Below are positions 18,333 to 26,752 of a DNA stretch of 64,000 nt, one piece after another (the first letter of the stretch is position 1; each line of letters begins with the position of its first letter). Where the stretch lies: NCBI RefSeq assembly GCF_002858935.1, contig NZ_PJRT01000033.1:1-64000 (forward strand), in the 5' to 3' direction. The DNA is from Pantoea endophytica (GTDB lineage Bacteria; Pseudomonadota; Gammaproteobacteria; Enterobacterales; Enterobacteriaceae). Under the pieces are notes generated by a model, which was not told where the DNA came from, searched no databases, and worked only from the letters and a program-made list of their open reading frames with translations. The position numbers were made by a program, and so were the translations under genes.

Positions 18333-18846
18333 ATTTATGATGTGCAGCGCACTGTTGCTGCTTGGCGGCTGCGGTTTGCAGCAGAAAGTCACCGATGGAT
18401 CCGTCGCGGCGTTTGACGCGATTTTCTACAAGCAGATTAAAACCCTGCATCTGGATTTCAGCGCGCGTGAAAGCCTCAACAGCGACAGCCGCGAGCATAA
18501 TCCGCTGTCGCAGCCGGTGATGGTGCGCGTGTTCCAGCTCAGCGAGCGCAAAGCTTTTGACGGCGCGGTATATCAGCAACTGACCGGCGATGCGGCGGAC
18601 GTGCTCAAAGCCGAACTCCTCGCCGACCGCGATGTGGTGCTGACGCCGGGCGGCGACGTTTCGCTGAATATGCCGATGGAAAAAGAAGCTAAATTTGTCG
18701 CGGTAGTCGCGTTGTTCCAGCAGCCGGATATGGCGAAAAACAGCTGGCGGCTGGTGCTGGAGCGCAACGATTTAGACCCGGATAAAGCGCGCGTGATTGA
18801 ATTAAGCAGCAACAGCCTGCGCCTGATCACCGAGGCAAAACCATGA
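18310..18846 (+). CDS. tssJ: TssJ outer-membrane lipoprotein
   Basis: A 178-residue lipoprotein. GTG 18310 is preceded by GAGGAG at good spacing and gives a signal peptide with lipobox LGGC (Cys 21) and Gly-Leu after it, consistent with the outer membrane. The mature part has the TssJ beta-sandwich features: NPLSQPVMVRVFQLSE, then the loop region and AKFVAVVALFQQPD. TssJ anchors the periplasmic part of TssM. It overlaps tssG by 23 and tssE by 4 bases. Confidence 0.92.
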   Translation: MSVTTLIKFMMCSALLLLGGCGLQQKVTDGSVAAFDAIFYKQIKTLHLDFSARESLNSDSREHNPLSQPVMVRVFQLSERKAFDGAVYQQLTGDAADVLKAELLADRDVVLTPGGDVSLNMPMEKEAKFVAVVALFQQPDMAKNSWRLVLERNDLDPDKARVIELSSNSLRLITEAKP

Positions 18847-19298
18847 GTGGCGGCAATCATCAACCTTCGCTGTATGAGCTGCTGAAAGGCAGCTTCGCGG
18901 GTGGGCTGGAGCTGGACCGTGTGAAGGAACAGGATCAGGTGATCCTCTCCGTGCTCGATAACATGCAGCGCATCCTCAATACTCGCGCCGGATCGCTGTC
19001 GCATATCCCCGATTATGGCCTGCCCGATATGACGCGCATCCTGCAGGGCATGCCCGGCACCGCGCATCAGCTGCTGTATACGCTCTCTGAGGTGCTGCTG
19101 AAATACGAGCCGCGCCTGAAGCGCATTGACGTGGTGTTACTGGAACAGAGCATACCCGGCGAACTGCGTTATGCGATTGATGCTGAGCTAAATGAGATCG
19201 GATTAGTGCGCTTCGGCACCGAATTTATGCCGGAAGGGCGCGTGATGATCCGCCATATGAAACAGCAGCAATATCTGGATGCCAGGGCATCTGTTTAA
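18843..19298 (+). CDS. tssE: TssE baseplate protein (gp25-like)
   Basis: A 151-residue gp25/GpW-like baseplate protein. It has the SVLDNMQRILNTR segment, then SHIPDYGLPD, and the arginine- and leucine-containing EPRLKRIDVVL region. TssE starts sheath polymerisation at the baseplate. It overlaps tssJ by 4 bases and is followed after 37 bases by the last gene of the operon. Length is normal. Confidence 0.92.
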   Translation: MSGGNHQPSLYELLKGSFAGGLELDRVKEQDQVILSVLDNMQRILNTRAGSLSHIPDYGLPDMTRILQGMPGTAHQLLYTLSEVLLKYEPRLKRIDVVLLEQSIPGELRYAIDAELNEIGLVRFGTEFMPEGRVMIRHMKQQQYLDARASV

Positions 19299-19335
19299 TT
19301 TTTTTTGCCTGATCAAGGCTTTTCGGAACACAGCA

Positions 19336-20685
19336 ATGACTTCATCTCAACCTCGCTTCGTCAAAACCGGTGGCGATCCACGCGCGTTGGCGGAATATGC
19401 CGCGCTGCGCCAGGAAATGCAGAAACTCACACATCCGGCGCGTCCGGATGTCGATTGGCCGCACGTTTCTGCGCTCAGTTTAACGCTGTTCGAAAAAAAC
19501 GGTGTCGAGCTGCAAAGCGCGGTCTGGTACACGCTATCGCGCGCGAACACGGCAGGAACGGCAGGTATGACGGAAGGCCTGGCGGTGCTGGTAGCATTGA
19601 TTACCCGCGAATGGCCGACGTTATGGCCGCAGCCAACGCGCGCGCGCATCGAAATGCTGGCGGGACTGAGCCGTCGGTTGCAGCAATTCCTGCGTACTCA
19701 AACGATAACCGAAGCAGACTTAACGGCGCTGAGCCAGGCGGCGCGCTTGCTCAGCGAAGCCGGCGATCATCTGCAACGTCTTGAACTGCGTCAGCTTAGT
19801 CAGATTGATCCGCTGCTGGACCGCATTTGCAGTGCGGTGGTGATGCTGGAACACTGCGATGTTTCAACATCTGATGCTGTGGCCAAGCTGCCTGAAGTCG
19901 TTCCGATTGAGAAGCCCGCGCTGGCGTTAGCAAGTGCAGAAGTCAGCGGCTGGGTGTATGTTCCTTCTGCGGGTGCGCCTGCACCCGATTTGCGGCGGCT
20001 GCGGCGTCGGGCATTTATCAGTGGCGTGGGCGCGACGCTGCTGAGCGTGTCACTTATCGCCGCTATAGGCTATTTGGTTGTGCAAAAAACTGAGCAGGAA
20101 TCTCCGTTACAGCAAGCATTACTGGCTTCAATATCACCACTTCCTGCGCCTCTCTCACCGGAAATGATGGCTGAACTGCAGGCGAATCCCCCCGAATGGC
20201 TAAACGAAGCGGCATGGCTGGAGCAAACGCAGCAGCAATTGAACCGGCTACAAAACGTATCGCCGGACTGGAATCTGCAGCTCGGTAATGCGCTGGTAAT
20301 GCAGGCCAGCCTGTTGTGGCCTGATTCGGATGCGGTTAAAACGATGAGCGCACGCTGGAACAAGCAGCTTAACGCGGCAGCAATGCCAGCAGATAAAATG
20401 CAGCGATGGCAACAGGGCATGGAGCAGCTCAACGCGTTGTCGCAGCGCCTGAATGGACTTGACGAGAAGCGCGGCAAATATCTGACGGTGAGCGAACTGA
20501 AAACAGCGGTCTACAATATGACGCAGGCGTTCAACGTAACGGTGCCACTGGAAGAGGAACTGCGCGTGTTGCAGCAATCGGACGATGACGCTACACAGAA
20601 TCAGTTAACACAAGCGGAAATGCACCTGAAGCAGCTTATCGCCAGTTACCAAACGATAGCTACATCGTCAAAAGAGCAGGACTAG
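19336..20685 (+). CDS. TagA/VasL-like protein of the TssA family with a membrane helix
   Basis: A 449-residue protein with an ImpA N-terminal domain (about residues 10-170), a single membrane helix after a basic stretch RRLRRR (about 228-250), and a helical C-terminal part of VasL type with many Gln and Leu. This layout is that of TagA, which in enteroaggregative E. coli holds the distal end of the extended sheath at the opposite membrane. The alternative is a second TssA. Start ATG 19336 was preferred to a longer frame overlapping tssE. It is the last gene of the core operon and no clear terminator follows. Confidence 0.8.
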   Translation: MTSSQPRFVKTGGDPRALAEYAALRQEMQKLTHPARPDVDWPHVSALSLTLFEKNGVELQSAVWYTLSRANTAGTAGMTEGLAVLVALITREWPTLWPQPTRARIEMLAGLSRRLQQFLRTQTITEADLTALSQAARLLSEAGDHLQRLELRQLSQIDPLLDRICSAVVMLEHCDVSTSDAVAKLPEVVPIEKPALALASAEVSGWVYVPSAGAPAPDLRRLRRRAFISGVGATLLSVSLIAAIGYLVVQKTEQESPLQQALLASISPLPAPLSPEMMAELQANPPEWLNEAAWLEQTQQQLNRLQNVSPDWNLQLGNALVMQASLLWPDSDAVKTMSARWNKQLNAAAMPADKMQRWQQGMEQLNALSQRLNGLDEKRGKYLTVSELKTAVYNMTQAFNVTVPLEEELRVLQQSDDDATQNQLTQAEMHLKQLIASYQTIATSSKEQD

Positions 20686-20725
20686 CAAAATCCGCAGCTA
20701 ACCGGTATTCGCAGCTATCAAACTT

Positions 20726-20752
20726 TGCGGGGGTTCGAATCCCCCTCGCAGA
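20726..20752 (+). other. tRNA-like T-arm fragment
   Basis: The sequence GGGGGTTCGAATCCCCC (20729-20745), flanked by GC and TCGC, is a complete T-stem and T-loop in + orientation. No matching D-arm, anticodon arm or CCA is visible, so it is not a working tRNA. It is the reverse complement of the T-arm of the tRNA-Ser just downstream (20814-20830). It marks the end of the T6SS operon and may be the scar of an insertion at a tRNA gene. Confidence 0.6.
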
Positions 20753-20760
20753 AAACAGGC

Positions 20761-20789
20761 AAAAAAAAGCCTGAACTTTCGTTCAGGCT
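20761..20789 (-). terminator. Terminator of the tRNA-Ser gene
   Basis: On the - strand, AGCCTGAAC and GTTCAGGCT form a 9-bp stem with a GAAA loop, followed directly by a run of eight T. It is a classic intrinsic terminator, placed 14 bases after the tRNA CCA end. Confidence 0.9.
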
Positions 20790-20802
20790 CTTCTTTAGAA
20801 TG

Positions 20803-20890
20803 TGGCGGTGAGAGGGGGATTCGAACCCCCGATACGTTGCCGTATACACACTTTCCAGGCGTGCTCCTTCAGCCACTCGGACACCTCACC
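20803..20890 (-). tRNA. tRNA-Ser (anticodon GGA)
   Basis: An 88-nt serine tRNA on the - strand. The acceptor stem GGTGAGG pairs with TCTCACC (one G-T), with discriminator G and an encoded CCA. The anticodon stem-loop is CACGC CTGGAAA GTGTG with anticodon GGA. There is a long variable arm as in all serine tRNAs and a T-arm GGGGG TTCGAAT CCCCC. It reads UCC and UCU codons. Promoter and terminator are both visible. Confidence 0.97.
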
Positions 20891-20928
20891 ACATTTTTTT
20901 GTCAACCGCGCTGGGTCAACGGGGCGCT

Positions 20929-20957
20929 ACTATAGGGAGATCGCTGAAAAGGGTCAA
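20929..20957 (-). promoter_or_regulatory. Sigma-70 promoter of the tRNA-Ser gene
   Basis: On the - strand, TTGACC (-35) and TATAGT (-10) are 17 bases apart and followed by the GC-rich discriminator AGCGCCCC, the pattern expected for a stringently controlled stable-RNA promoter. Confidence 0.85.
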
Positions 20958-21031
20958 GCGCTATTTTCTCCTTTTGTTCTATTCGCTTAAGCTCTGAGCG
21001 TATTGCCGTTGGCCTGCTCATCATGGCGATT

Positions 21032-21093
21032 CTGTCATCAAATCATTCCCTCTCTGTCACAAAAATGTCACCGCACTGTCGCAGACTTGTCCG
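21032..21093 (+). promoter_or_regulatory. Phased Pho-box repeats (PhoB binding region) of phoA
   Basis: Heptamers close to CTGTCAT or TTGTCAC occur every 11 bases: 21032 CTGTCAT, 21043 (weak), 21054 CTGTCAC, 21065 ATGTCAC, 21076 CTGTCGC and 21087 TTGTCCG. The best 7-4-7 box is 21054-21071. A possible -10 (TTATAT) begins at 21107. PhoB should activate phoA here under phosphate limitation. Confidence 0.8.
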
Positions 21094-21134
21094 CGGAAAC
21101 ATTTGGTTATATCTATGGAAAAGGATGCTTATAA

Positions 21135-22541
21135 ATGAAACAGATACCTCTCTTTACGGTTACGCTGCTGGCTTCTCTGATCGCGACATCAGCAGTGGCA
21201 GACGATGCACACTATTCCCGCGCTGCTACCGGCGATGTCACCGAGCACGGCGGCGCGCGTCGTCTCACTGGCGACCAGACCGAAGCGCTAAGAGCGTCAT
21301 TAAGCAATAGCACCGCGAAAAACGTGATTCTGCTGATTGGTGACGGCATGGGAGATTCGGAAATCACCGCCGCGCGTAATCAGGCGCGGGGTGCAGGCGG
21401 TTTCTTCCCCGGCCTTGATGCGTTGCCGCTCACCGGTCAATACACGCACTATTCACTGGATAAGAAAACCCACAAGCCGAATTACGTGACGGATTCCGCC
21501 GCGTCGGCCACCGCGTGGGCCACCGGCACCAAATCCTATAACGGTGCGATTGGCGTCGACGTGAACGGCAAAGATCAGGTAACGATTCTTGAGCTGGCGA
21601 AAGCCGCCGGTAAAGCCACCGGCAACGTTTCCACTGCTGAACTGCAGGATGCCACGCCAGCAGCGTTGATCGCCCACGTCACTTCGCGCAAATGCTACGG
21701 CCCGGAGAAAACCAGCGAATTGTGCCCGACTAACGCGCTGGAGCAGGGCGGTAAAGGATCGATTACCGAGCAGATGCTAAAAACCCGTGCGGACGTCACG
21801 CTGGGCGGCGGCGCAAAATCCTTCGGCGAAACCGCCAAAGCTGGCGAGTATCAGGGTAAAACCCTGCGCGAACAGTCACAGGCGCTGGGTTATCAGTGGG
21901 TTGATAATCTCGATGGCATGAACGCCATTCAGCAGGCCGACCAGAGTAAACCGGTGCTTGGCCTGTTTGCCGACGGCAATATGCCGGTGCGCTGGCAGGG
22001 ACCGAAAGCCAGCTATCACGGCAACATTGATAAGCCGGTGGTGACCTGTGAAGTGAATAAAGAGCGTCCCGCTTCGGTACCGACGCTGGCGCAGATGACC
22101 AAAAAAGCCATCGATCTGCTAAGCACTAATGAGAAAGGCTTCTTCCTGCAGGTGGAAGGCGCGTCAATTGATAAGCAGGATCATGCGGCCAATCCATGCG
22201 GTCAAATTGGTGAAACCGTCGATCTGGATGAAGCGGTGCAGCAGGCGCTGGCCTTTGCGCGCGAACATGGCGACACGCTGGTGGTGGTGACCGCCGACCA
22301 CGCGCACAGCAGCCAGATCGTGGAGAATGGCACCAAAGCGCCGGGTCTGACGCAAGCGGTGAATACCAAAGATGGCGCGGTGATGACCATCAGCTACGGC
22401 AATTCAGAAGAGGATTCGCAGGAGCACACTGGTACGCAGGTGCGCATTGCGGCGTACGGCCCGCATGCGGCTAACGTGGTGGGCTTGACCGATCAGACCG
22501 ATCTGTTCTTTACCCTGAAGGATGCGATGGGGTTGAAGTAG
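21135..22541 (+). CDS. phoA: Alkaline phosphatase PhoA
   Basis: A 468-residue periplasmic alkaline phosphatase. A Sec signal peptide ends near AVA-DD (residue 22). The first metal site lies in [11 protein letters not shown], the nucleophile Ser 121 in [11 protein letters not shown] (E. coli mature Ser102), and later metal ligands in ADHAHSSQ and EHTGTQV. It frees phosphate from organic monoesters under phosphate starvation. Pho boxes lie directly upstream and AAGGA precedes the ATG. It stands alone between the tRNA and a GAPDH gene on the opposite strand. Confidence 0.96.
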   Translation: MKQIPLFTVTLLASLIATSAVADDAHYSRAATGDVTEHGGARRLTGDQTEALRASLSNSTAKNVILLIGDGMGDSEITAARNQARGAGGFFPGLDALPLTGQYTHYSLDKKTHKPNYVTDSAASATAWATGTKSYNGAIGVDVNGKDQVTILELAKAAGKATGNVSTAELQDATPAALIAHVTSRKCYGPEKTSELCPTNALEQGGKGSITEQMLKTRADVTLGGGAKSFGETAKAGEYQGKTLREQSQALGYQWVDNLDGMNAIQQADQSKPVLGLFADGNMPVRWQGPKASYHGNIDKPVVTCEVNKERPASVPTLAQMTKKAIDLLSTNEKGFFLQVEGASIDKQDHAANPCGQIGETVDLDEAVQQALAFAREHGDTLVVVTADHAHSSQIVENGTKAPGLTQAVNTKDGAVMTISYGNSEEDSQEHTGTQVRIAAYGPHAANVVGLTDQTDLFFTLKDAMGLK

Positions 22542-22546
22542 CCAGG

Positions 22547-22576
22547 ATAACGGTCGCCATTAACGGCGACCGTTAT
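22547..22576. terminator. Stem-loop between phoA and the GAPDH gene
   Basis: ATAACGGTCGCC and GGCGACCGTTAT form a 12-bp perfect stem with a short loop between the convergent ends of phoA and the GAPDH gene. There is no long T run on either strand, so it may act as a weak or bidirectional terminator, or protect mRNA ends. Confidence 0.6.
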
Positions 22577-22579
22577 ACC

Positions 22580-23590
22580 TTACAACCCGCGTTTTGCCAT
22601 CAACCGCGCTAAATCCACCAGACGATTGGAGAAGCCCCATTCGTTATCGTACCAGGCAAGGATCTTCACCAGATTGCCGCCAATCACCAGCGTCGAAAGC
22701 CCATCAATAATCGATGAACGGGCATCGCCCTGATAATCGCTTGATACCAGCGGCTCGTCGCTGTATCCAAGAATCCCCTGCAGCGGACCTTCTGCCGCCG
22801 CGGCTTTAAACGCGTCATTCACCTCTTCTGCGGTCACGTCGCGTTTCAGCGTCACGGTCAAATCCACAATCGACACCACCGGCACCGGCACGCGCAGGGA
22901 ATAGCCGGTCAATCGACCCTCCAGCTCCGGAATCACCCGACCTAACGCCTTCGCCGCGCCGCTTGAGTAAGGCACAATCGACAACGCCGCCGCCCGTGCA
23001 CCGCGCAGATCTTTCTCCGGCTGATCGTGCAGCACCTGGCTGTTGGTATAAGCATGCGTGGTGTTCATTAAACCGTGCTCGATACCAAACGCCTGGTGCA
23101 GCACTGCCGCCGCTGGCGCTAAGCCGTTGGTGGTGCAGCTGCCGTTACTCACCACAAAGTGCTGCTGCGGATCGTAACGTTGATCGTTCACGCCCAGCAC
23201 AATTGTCAGGTCATCGTTCTTGCCCGGCGCGGAGATAATCACGCGTTTCGCGCCACCGCTGGTGATGTGCACTGCGGCTTTGTCGCGTTCGGTGAAGAAG
23301 CCGGTGGCTTCAATCACGATATCCACGCCGACATCGCGCCAGCGAATATTCGCCGGATCGCGCTCGCTAAACACGCGCACCGCTTTGCCATCAATGCGTA
23401 ATTCGCCTTCACCGGCTTCCACTTCCGCCGGTAGCCTGCCGAGCAGGGAGTCGTGTTTCAACAGATGCGCGAGAGTTTTACTGTCGGTGAGGTCGTTAAT
23501 GGCGACGATTTCAATATCATCGCTGCCCAGCGCTGCACGAAAAACGTTACGTCCGATACGGCCAAAGCCGTTAATGCCGATCTTAGTCAT
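22580..23590 (-). CDS. Glyceraldehyde-3-phosphate dehydrogenase family protein (paralogue)
   Basis: A 336-residue type I GAPDH-like enzyme. The start at 23590 follows AAAAGGAGT and gives the family beginning MTKIGINGFGRIGR (Rossmann fold). The active-site segment is SNGSCTTNGLAP with Cys 152; His 179 lies in NTTHAYT. Most GAPDH proteins have SNASCTTNCLAP, so both the Ala before Ser-Cys and the second Cys are Gly here. NAD or NADP choice cannot be decided: Asp 33 is present in AINDLTD. It probably oxidises a phosphorylated aldehyde, perhaps not the glycolytic substrate, since the housekeeping GAPDH is normally elsewhere. A GlxA-type regulator lies directly upstream on the same strand. Confidence 0.88.
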   Translation of the reverse strand: MTKIGINGFGRIGRNVFRAALGSDDIEIVAINDLTDSKTLAHLLKHDSLLGRLPAEVEAGEGELRIDGKAVRVFSERDPANIRWRDVGVDIVIEATGFFTERDKAAVHITSGGAKRVIISAPGKNDDLTIVLGVNDQRYDPQQHFVVSNGSCTTNGLAPAAAVLHQAFGIEHGLMNTTHAYTNSQVLHDQPEKDLRGARAAALSIVPYSSGAAKALGRVIPELEGRLTGYSLRVPVPVVSIVDLTVTLKRDVTAEEVNDAFKAAAAEGPLQGILGYSDEPLVSSDYQGDARSSIIDGLSTLVIGGNLVKILAWYDNEWGFSNRLVDLARLMAKRGL

Positions 23591-23668
23591 GATTGACTCC
23601 TTTTCCGAAGATGCTGGAGTCACTCTAAGCCGATGGTGTGATGGCGTAAACGCCAAAAAAGGATCACT

Positions 23669-24649
23669 TTACGCCAATTTCCGACAGTGGAAGCGCTGGC
23701 GATATTCGCCCGGCGTGAGATGCAGCTGACGCTCAAAGCTGCGGCGTAAATTGATGCTGCTGCCAAAACCGGTCTGTTGCGCGATGCGATCCAGCGTGTC
23801 GTTGCTTTGTTCCAGTTGTTCACGCGCGGCGGCGAGGCGCGCTTCGGCCACATAGCGCGCGGGCGGCGCGCCGGTTTCACGGGTGAACACGCGGGTAAAG
23901 TTGCGCGGGCTCATGGCGACGCGCTCCGCCAGTTTCTCGACAGAGAGATCTTCGGCGAGGTTGGTGCGGATCCAGCGCTGCAGTTCACCGATCGGGCCAA
24001 TGCCGCTCGACGTCTGCAGATGAAAACGGCTGAACTGCATCTGTCCGCCGGGACGGCGCAGATACATCACCATGTCCTGCGCAATATCACGCGCCATGCT
24101 AAAGCCGAAATCCTCTTCCACCAGCGCTAATGTCAGGTCAAAGCCCGAGCTGACGCCGCCGGAGGTCCAGATCGGTCCGTCCTGAATAAACAGTGGGCCG
24201 CCTTCCACCTGAATCTCGGGATAGCGCGATTGCAAGGTATCGAGCAAGCGCCAGTGCGTGGTGGCGCGGCGACCTGCCAGCAAGCCGGATTCCGCCAGCA
24301 GCATCGCGCCGCCACATACCGACACCACGCGGCGCGCCTGCGGAGCCGCCAGCTTGATGAAATCGACCACCATATTGCCTTCTTCCACGCTGTCGCCGCG
24401 CCCGGTGATCATGATGGTGTCCCACGCAGTGCGCGGATCGAGATCGGCCAGCTTGAGATCGGCTAATAGATTGAGGCCGGATTGGCCGTGGATCACCTGA
24501 TGCGATTGGGTGGTGGCGAGGCTAACGCGATAGCGCTGCTGATCGACGCCAACCGGCAGATGCTGATTGGCGCGCATCAGGATATCGGCGATACCCGCCG
24601 CTTCAAACAGCATGCCGCCGTCGGGCACAATAATCAGAAAGGTTTTCAT
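23669..24649 (-). CDS. GlxA-family AraC-type transcriptional regulator
   Basis: A 326-residue regulator. The N-terminal half is a DJ-1/PfpI-like amidotransferase fold (FLIIVPDGGMLFEAAGIAD, then VSVCGGAMLLAESGLLAGRRATTHW with the nucleophile-elbow Cys). The C-terminal 100 residues are an AraC double helix-turn-helix (EDLSVEKLAERVAMSPRNFTR and IAQQTGFGSSINLRRSF). Start ATG 24649 matches the domain start; a longer frame upstream is unlikely. It probably controls the GAPDH gene 78 bases downstream or the lost transporter upstream. Confidence 0.88.
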   Translation of the reverse strand: MKTFLIIVPDGGMLFEAAGIADILMRANQHLPVGVDQQRYRVSLATTQSHQVIHGQSGLNLLADLKLADLDPRTAWDTIMITGRGDSVEEGNMVVDFIKLAAPQARRVVSVCGGAMLLAESGLLAGRRATTHWRLLDTLQSRYPEIQVEGGPLFIQDGPIWTSGGVSSGFDLTLALVEEDFGFSMARDIAQDMVMYLRRPGGQMQFSRFHLQTSSGIGPIGELQRWIRTNLAEDLSVEKLAERVAMSPRNFTRVFTRETGAPPARYVAEARLAAAREQLEQSNDTLDRIAQQTGFGSSINLRRSFERQLHLTPGEYRQRFHCRKLA

Positions 24650-24870
24650 GGCGTGAAATAGATATTTTGACGGAATAAGCCAGAGTGTCTCATGGCGTCG
24701 GGAGTATTTCCAGGCATAGCAGATCGCGATATGCGGCAACTTTGATTAATGAATTTTCCTCCCTGGCGCAACGTCATTTCACGCCATTATCTTCACAATC
24801 ACATCCGCTAACATGGATGAATTCGATCTCGCTGGAATTCAACATGGATCACGCCTCAATGCGTACGTAA

Positions 24871-25065
24871 TCCTTTACCGTCAAGTCGAGTGGTTTGCCG
24901 TTTATCCTCATTCTGAGTGGGTTAATGGTGATCACTTCGTTATCCTCGGATATCTATCTGCCCGCCATGCCGATCATGGCGCGCGAGCTGCACGGCGATG
25001 CGGAACTTACAGAGTGATTGTTGAACGTTATCCTGCTGCTCTACAGGAGCGGGTTGGCGGCTAAG
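24871..25065 (+). pseudogene. Remnant of an MFS drug-efflux gene (Bcr/CflA type)
   Basis: The frame from 24871 reads LPFILILSGLMVITSLSSD then IYLPAMPIMARELHGDAEL and stops at 25015. This is the first membrane helix and the D-x-Y-L-P-A-x-P motif of Bcr/CflA-type multidrug transporters. A further 50 bases may contain a decayed YGPLADR-like part. The remainder of the gene is absent. It is divergent from the GlxA-type regulator, so the two may once have formed a regulator-target pair. The stretch 24650-24870 shows no other gene. Confidence 0.7.
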
Positions 25066-25151
25066 CCAGACTAACGTTTGCGGTGTGACGTTCAGCTGCC
25101 GCAAGCGTTGTATGTCTATGCATTTTCGATTGCATCGACACTTTTTTGTAT

Positions 25152-25179
25152 TTGACGTTTTTTTCTCAGTGGGTATGCT
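25152..25179 (+). promoter_or_regulatory. Probable sigma-70 promoter of the AriR-like gene
   Basis: TTGACG and TATGCT are separated by 16 bases, 54 bases before the start codon at 25234. Confidence 0.6.
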
Positions 25180-25233
25180 CAGCCACGTCAGGATCCCCCG
25201 GCCAGGGTTGGTTGAGACGATTACAGAGAGCCC

Positions 25234-25512
25234 ATGAAAAACAGTAATGACAAACAGTTATGCGACATCGCGATTGGTGATGCGGTGATGGAATTATTCA
25301 ACCAGGATGCGCCGGTTTCGCGTACCACGCTGCTCGCGCAATTAGAGAAGATGATACATGCGGGTGTGACGGCGGAAGAGGTACGGATCGCCAGACTGGC
25401 TTTAGAGCTGGTGACGAACAGCAGCACAGCCGACAAGGTTGAGCAATCGGAAGAGAACGTGATGAGCTTTAGGGCGAAAAACGTTTCGGCGGATGACTCA
25501 ACGCAGCACTGA
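25234..25512 (+). CDS. Small AriR/YmgB-like regulatory protein
   Basis: A 92-residue protein with a helical core (IAIGDAVMELF, VSRTTLLAQLEKM, VRIARLALELV) like the YmgB/AriR family, small dimeric proteins that affect biofilm formation, acid resistance and the Rcs pathway in E. coli. The last 25 residues look disordered. It stands alone behind its own promoter and a strong stem-loop follows. A second family member lies at 26753. The assignment is by pattern and not certain. Confidence 0.6.
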   Translation: MKNSNDKQLCDIAIGDAVMELFNQDAPVSRTTLLAQLEKMIHAGVTAEEVRIARLALELVTNSSTADKVEQSEENVMSFRAKNVSADDSTQH

Positions 25513-25519
25513 TCGCTGA

Positions 25520-25544
25520 ATGCCGGACAAAGGTTGTCCGGCAT
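25520..25544. terminator. Stem-loop between the AriR-like gene and csbD
   Basis: ATGCCGGACAA and TTGTCCGGCAT form a perfect 11-bp stem with a 3-base loop between two convergent genes. No clear T tract follows. It probably ends or protects both transcripts. Confidence 0.65.
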
Positions 25545-25556
25545 AACGGCGCGGCG

Positions 25557-25766
25557 TTACCAGCGGTACTTATTCGAATCTTCCCACTCTTTAACTTCTT
25601 TCTCCGCACGGTCTTTTTCATAACCGTAGCGTTCCTGGATTTTGCCGACCAGCTGATCGCGTTTTCCTTCAACCACGGTCATGTCATCATCGGTCAGGTC
25701 GCCCCATTTTTCCTTCACTTTCCCTTTGAACTGCTTCCAGTTGCCGCTAATACGATCTTCGTTCAT
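25557..25766 (-). CDS. CsbD-family stress protein (YjbJ-like)
   Basis: A 69-residue hydrophilic protein of the CsbD family: NWKQFKGKVKEKWGDLTDDD near the start and VGKIQERYG in the middle, full family length. Such proteins are abundant under general stress in enterobacteria; the biochemical role is unknown. It is monocistronic. The 307 bases upstream (25767-26073) hold its promoter region and that of the divergent tetR gene; I see no other gene in them. Confidence 0.9.
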   Translation of the reverse strand: MNEDRISGNWKQFKGKVKEKWGDLTDDDMTVVEGKRDQLVGKIQERYGYEKDRAEKEVKEWEDSNKYRW

Positions 25767-26073
25767 GTTGATCTCCCTATTTCGTGGTGACTGTGTGCTG
25801 CCCTTCGCTGGCCTGATGCCAGCGGGTGAATTAATCCTGGCACAGGATTTGCGCTTTGCTTGCCTGAGCTGTGAGCTGACTCATAAATTTGCGAATGTGT
25901 GAGCCAGCGTGGAGAAAAAAGCCGCTAATAGCAAAAAGTGATTCTCTAACTCTTTGCTCTATAAGGCATTATGTTTGCCCGGCTATACAGACAATGCCGG
26001 GTTGCGATATAGTAACCGCCGATAAGACATTTCCGTCAACTTTTGGAAACCCGCATTCCCTGATGCCATCCGT

Positions 26074-26691
26074 ATGAGTAAAACGCAACCCACCGACATG
26101 AAAAGCAGAGAACGTGGCCGCCCCAGAGAGTTCGACATCGAACAGGCTCTGGACAAAGCCATGATTGTTTTTCGTCAGAAGGGGTTTCATGCGGCTTCAC
26201 TTAACGATCTGGGCGAAGCGATGGGGTTGACAGCGGGCAGCATCTACAAGGCTTTTAAAGATAAGCGCAGCTTGTTTCTGCTGGTGTTTGAACGCTATCT
26301 TTCGGTGCGTAATGCCGATCTGCGCCAGCGTCTGGCACAGTTCACCAGCGGCCGTGAGAAGCTCGGCGAGCTGCTGCAGTTTTACCTTGATTCCGCGCGG
26401 GCGGTGGAAGGTCGCACCGGCTGTTTAGTGGTGGGCAGCGCGGTAGAGCTGCAGGTGCTGGATGACGATCTTTCGCAACTGGTGAGTGAAGCGGTCATTC
26501 GTAATAAAAACTTCCTCGCCTCGCTGCTCAAACTGGGCCAGCAAGATGGCTCGGTCACGCCCAATCTGGATGTGGACACCGCCGCGGGATTGATCCTCTG
26601 CATCGCCTTTGGCATGCGCGTTGTGGGCAAGATCACCGATGTAAAAGATGAACCAGAGACCATCAAGTTAGTTATGAAGCTGCTGGACTAA
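26074..26691 (+). CDS. TetR-family transcriptional regulator
   Basis: A 205-residue TetR/AcrR regulator. The DNA-binding domain is at residues 15-62 (GRPREFDIEQALDKAMIVF, then helix-turn-helix LNDLGEAMGLTAGSIYKAFKDK). The C-terminal part is the ligand pocket, with the GCLVVGSAVEL segment seen in regulators of the TetR_C_16-like group. Its usual targets, a neighbouring oxidoreductase or efflux pump, are not present; the adjacent genes are small stress proteins, so the target is unknown. Confidence 0.88.
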   Translation: MSKTQPTDMKSRERGRPREFDIEQALDKAMIVFRQKGFHAASLNDLGEAMGLTAGSIYKAFKDKRSLFLLVFERYLSVRNADLRQRLAQFTSGREKLGELLQFYLDSARAVEGRTGCLVVGSAVELQVLDDDLSQLVSEAVIRNKNFLASLLKLGQQDGSVTPNLDVDTAAGLILCIAFGMRVVGKITDVKDEPETIKLVMKLLD

Positions 26692-26752
26692 AATTTGTCT
26701 AATTAGGAGTCGGATACTTCCTAAATAAGCGAAGCGTAAAGCCGGAGGGCAA

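Noticed and set aside
20802-20990. Short frame on the + strand across the tRNA-Ser
   Set aside because: Its beginning (GGFEPPI) is the typical translation of an antisense tRNA T-arm; it lies on the tRNA and its promoter and is not a gene.
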